A program made the position numbers and the translations under genes. From positions 1 to 41,046 of the forward strand of contig JBGAKX010000025.1 of the NCBI GenBank assembly GCA_044224215.1: a stretch of 41,046 bases of DNA. The letters run 5' to 3'. Within the stretch, counting starts at the first letter, position 1. Each line of letters begins with the position of its first letter. Shown here piece by piece: positions 39,429-41,046 of the stretch. The notes beneath the pieces were generated by a model, which was not told where the DNA came from, made no database searches, and was given only the letters and a program-made list of their open reading frames with translations. The stretch comes from DAOMFM01 sp035429825 (GTDB lineage: Bacteria; Acidobacteriota; Blastocatellia; UBA7656; JADIYM01).

Positions 39429-40433
39429 TTGCGAACCTATCTCGTCAAAGCCCTCAAGGTCGTACTGTGGACCCCGGTCGTGCTCGCGATTCTCATTGCG
39501 GCGATGTGGGCGACCGCGGCGCTGGCAATCGACGTCCGGATCTCGTGGCTCGGGACGCCGCTCGCGATCGTATTTGCGCTCGCCGTCGTCGCGGTGTTCG
39601 TGTTCGTCAGGCCGTGGCGGCGCGCGTTTCTCGGCTTTGCGCTGCTGTTCCTGATCGTGCTCGGCTGGTGGTTCACGCTGCAACCGACGAACAACCGGGA
39701 CTGGGCTCCGGACGTTGCCGAGCTGCCCGGTATCACGATCGACGGCGATATCGTGACGATCAGGAACGTCCGCAACTTCGAGTACCGGTCAGAGACCGAT
39801 TTCACGCCGCGATACGACACTCGAACGTACGACCTGTCCAAGCTGAGGACGCTCGACTTCTTCTGCTCGTACTGGGCAGGGCCGTCGATCGCGCACACGT
39901 TTCTGAGCTTCGGGTTCGACGACGGGCAGCAATTGGTTCTCTCAGTCGAGACGCGAAAGGTGAAGGGCGAGTCGTACTCGGCCGTGATGGGGTTCTTCCG
40001 GCAGTACGAGCTCATCTACATCTTCGCCGACGAGCGCGACATCGTGCGCGTCCGGACGAATTTCCGCGGCGAGCACGTCTACATGTTCCGCACGCGCGCA
40101 TCGGGCGAGAAGCTGCGGTCGGCGCTCGTGAAGTTCCTCAGGCGCGCCGAGCATCTCGATACGAATCCCGCGTGGTACAACGCGCTCACCGACAACTGCA
40201 CGAACAACCTGTTCGCGATCGGATCGGTGCCGCCGGCAAGCATCGTGTTCAGGCCGCGGATCCTGCTGACGGGCTATGCGGACGAGTATCTGTACCACCA
40301 GGGAAGCCTTGCGACGCAGGTGCCGTTCGACGAGCTGAAAGCGGAGAGCCTGATCGACGCCAAGGCGATCGCGGCGGGCGACTCGCCGGATTTTTCGAAA
40401 CTGATCCGGGTTGGGGAGATCATCCCGCAGTAG
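39429..40433 (+). CDS. DUF4105 (Lnb N-terminal periplasmic domain-like) membrane protein
   Basis: 334 residues: three hydrophobic segments in the first 85 residues (VVLWTPVVLAILIAAMW; PLAIVFALAVVAVFVFV; FLGFALLFLIVLGWWF), then an extracytoplasmic domain matching DUF4105: DFFCSYWAGPSIAHTFLSFGF, VETRKVKGESYS, RTNFRGEHVYMFR and WYNALTDNCTNN, in which Cys and Asn are conserved. The domain has been suggested to be papain-like; here the Cys of DNCTNN and the His of AHTF could form the site (inference). It starts with TTG, with no ATG until residue 26. Confidence 0.8.
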   Translation: MRTYLVKALKVVLWTPVVLAILIAAMWATAALAIDVRISWLGTPLAIVFALAVVAVFVFVRPWRRAFLGFALLFLIVLGWWFTLQPTNNRDWAPDVAELPGITIDGDIVTIRNVRNFEYRSETDFTPRYDTRTYDLSKLRTLDFFCSYWAGPSIAHTFLSFGFDDGQQLVLSVETRKVKGESYSAVMGFFRQYELIYIFADERDIVRVRTNFRGEHVYMFRTRASGEKLRSALVKFLRRAEHLDTNPAWYNALTDNCTNNLFAIGSVPPASIVFRPRILLTGYADEYLYHQGSLATQVPFDELKAESLIDAKAIAAGDSPDFSKLIRVGEIIPQ

Positions 40434-40446
40434 CGGGGAGATTTGC

Positions 40447-40476
40447 CGCAGATGAACGCGGATCAACGCGAATCAG
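40447..40476. repeat. Short 10-nt-period repeat (CGCAGATGAA type)
   Basis: Three degenerate 10-nt units follow one another: CGCAGATGAA, CGCGGATCAA, CGCGAATCAG. This differs from the 8-nt units of the CGCAAAGA family. It lies 13 bp after the DUF4105 stop. Confidence 0.55.
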
Positions 40477-40516
40477 GCATCACCCCAAAGCGATCGGCAC
40501 ATCCTGAGGCCCAGTA

Positions 40517-40536
40517 CCGCCACCGGTAGGTGGCGG
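40517..40536 (+). terminator. Perfect hairpin between DUF4105 and yhbY
   Basis: CCGCCACC (40517-40524) and GGTGGCGG (40529-40536) form an 8-bp stem with a GGTA tetraloop. No T-run follows, so it may be a weak or Rho-assisted terminator, or a transcript-end stabiliser. Confidence 0.45.
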
Positions 40537-40591
40537 GTAGAGAGCACGGTTTGCGCGGCGCTCATCTGTAAGGTACCTTCTCGCGCGACGT

Positions 40592-40891
40592 ATGGATCAG
40601 CTCTCGACCAAGCAGCGCGCGCACCTCAGATCGCTCGCGCATCACCTGAAGCCCCTCCTGCACGTCGGCAAGGAGGGCGCGACCGAATCACTCGCGCACA
40701 CGGTTTCAGAAGCGTTCAACACCCGCGAACTGCTGAAGCTCAAGGTCCTCGACACCGCGCCCGAAAGCGCGCGCGACATCGCCGCGGCGCTTGTCGCCCA
40801 GGTCGACGGTGCGCACCTCGTGCAGGTTATCGGCAGGACCGTGATCGTGTACCGGCGCCACCCCGACAAGCCGTCGATCAAACTTCCGTAG
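40592..40891 (+). CDS. yhbY: YhbY-family (CRM/KH-like) RNA-binding protein
   Basis: A 99-residue single-domain protein with the CRM-domain pattern: LSTKQRAHLRSLAHHL, LLHVGKEGATESL (the GxxG-type RNA loop), FNTRELLKLKVLD and LVQVIGRTVIVYRRHP. In bacteria it binds pre-50S ribosomal particles. Length is normal. ATG 40592; the upstream ribosome site is weak (AAGGTA about 20 nt away). Confidence 0.9.
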   Translation: MDQLSTKQRAHLRSLAHHLKPLLHVGKEGATESLAHTVSEAFNTRELLKLKVLDTAPESARDIAAALVAQVDGAHLVQVIGRTVIVYRRHPDKPSIKLP

Positions 40892-40981
40892 CGCTGCCGG
40901 CCGACGCGCCGATTTTCCTCGTGTTGCCCATCGCGATGCGGGCGTATGCTGAGGTTCAGGCGCCGATGGGAGGTGAGTCCC

Positions 40982-41046
40982 ATGAACCGAGTGAATCTCC
41001 GTTCGATCGCCCTGCGGTCGCTGATCGTGTCAGTTCTCGCGACAGC
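40982..41046 (+). CDS. Start of a gene with a signal-peptide-like N-terminus (cut by window end)
   Basis: GGGAGGTGAG lies just upstream of ATG 40982. The 21 visible codons read MNRVNLRSIALRS, then LIVSVLAT: a basic then hydrophobic stretch typical of an export signal. Nothing more can be said from the part inside the window. Confidence 0.6.
   Translation, partial: MNRVNLRSIALRSLIVSVLAT

Overview
The window is 41 kb of GC-rich bacterial chromosome. Its gene content most resembles Acidobacteriota, probably a Vicinamibacteria-like lineage. This is an inference from several things: a kinase with TolB-like and TPR domains, a split winged-helix/hydrolase/cyclase fusion, ferredoxin-dependent 2-oxoacid oxidoreductase, ECF sigma modules, many secreted peptidases and hypothetical proteins, and many dispersed hairpin repeats. 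I see no rRNA, tRNA, CRISPR array, transposase, integrase or phage gene.

Layout. 0.1-1.6 kb: secreted S41 peptidase (-). 1.7-7.3 kb: a complete YbhG/F/S/R-type ABC exporter operon (+), followed by a hotdog thioesterase. 7.9-10.5 kb: a large receptor-like Ser/Thr kinase (-). 10.7-14.8 kb: a rearranged M13 peptidase locus. It holds a gene broken by a 112-bp tandem duplication and, 1.5 kb away, an eroded C-terminal remnant of a second copy, with a secreted TIG-like protein between them. 14.9-18.2 kb: ROK-fold protein, soluble transhydrogenase SthA, a phasin/H1-like protein and ApaG, all on -. 18.3-23.4 kb: a Nat-type ABC exporter whose second permease is fused to a CPBP intramembrane protease, then a creatininase-family protein cut short by a palindromic repeat. 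23.3-26.2 kb: ferredoxin, alpha subunit and fused beta-gamma subunit of a 2-oxoacid:ferredoxin oxidoreductase (-). 26.6-30.9 kb: secreted TPR protein (-), then an ECF sigma factor, a membrane anti-sigma-like protein and a secreted protein (+). 30.9-33.3 kb: a strong promoter, a 28-codon cysteine-rich leader ORF and a textbook terminator, in front of a LysR gene reduced to its DNA-binding domain; facing it is a winged-helix/hydrolase/degenerate-cyclase fusion. 33.3-36.0 kb: a long inverted repeat, then a secreted beta-propeller/di-haem cytochrome. 36.0-41.0 kb: large MscS-type channel plus LolA-like protein (-), DUF4105 membrane protein, YhbY and the start of a secreted protein (+).

Two repeat families shape the window. 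Eight copies (seven two-armed, one with a single arm) of a ~80-bp hairpin made of 8-nt units (CGCAAAGA and variants) lie in intergenic gaps, including inside one operon. Four copies of a GC-rich palindrome (arms GCGCCGTCGCGC and TTGCCGGCGCACTCC) lie at gene ends and explain spurious N-terminal extensions and one truncated gene.

The best candidate for a new system is the cysteine leader/terminator unit at 31.0-31.2 kb, which looks like a ribosome-mediated, cysteine-responsive attenuator. The M13 duplication is the clearest sign of recent rearrangement.
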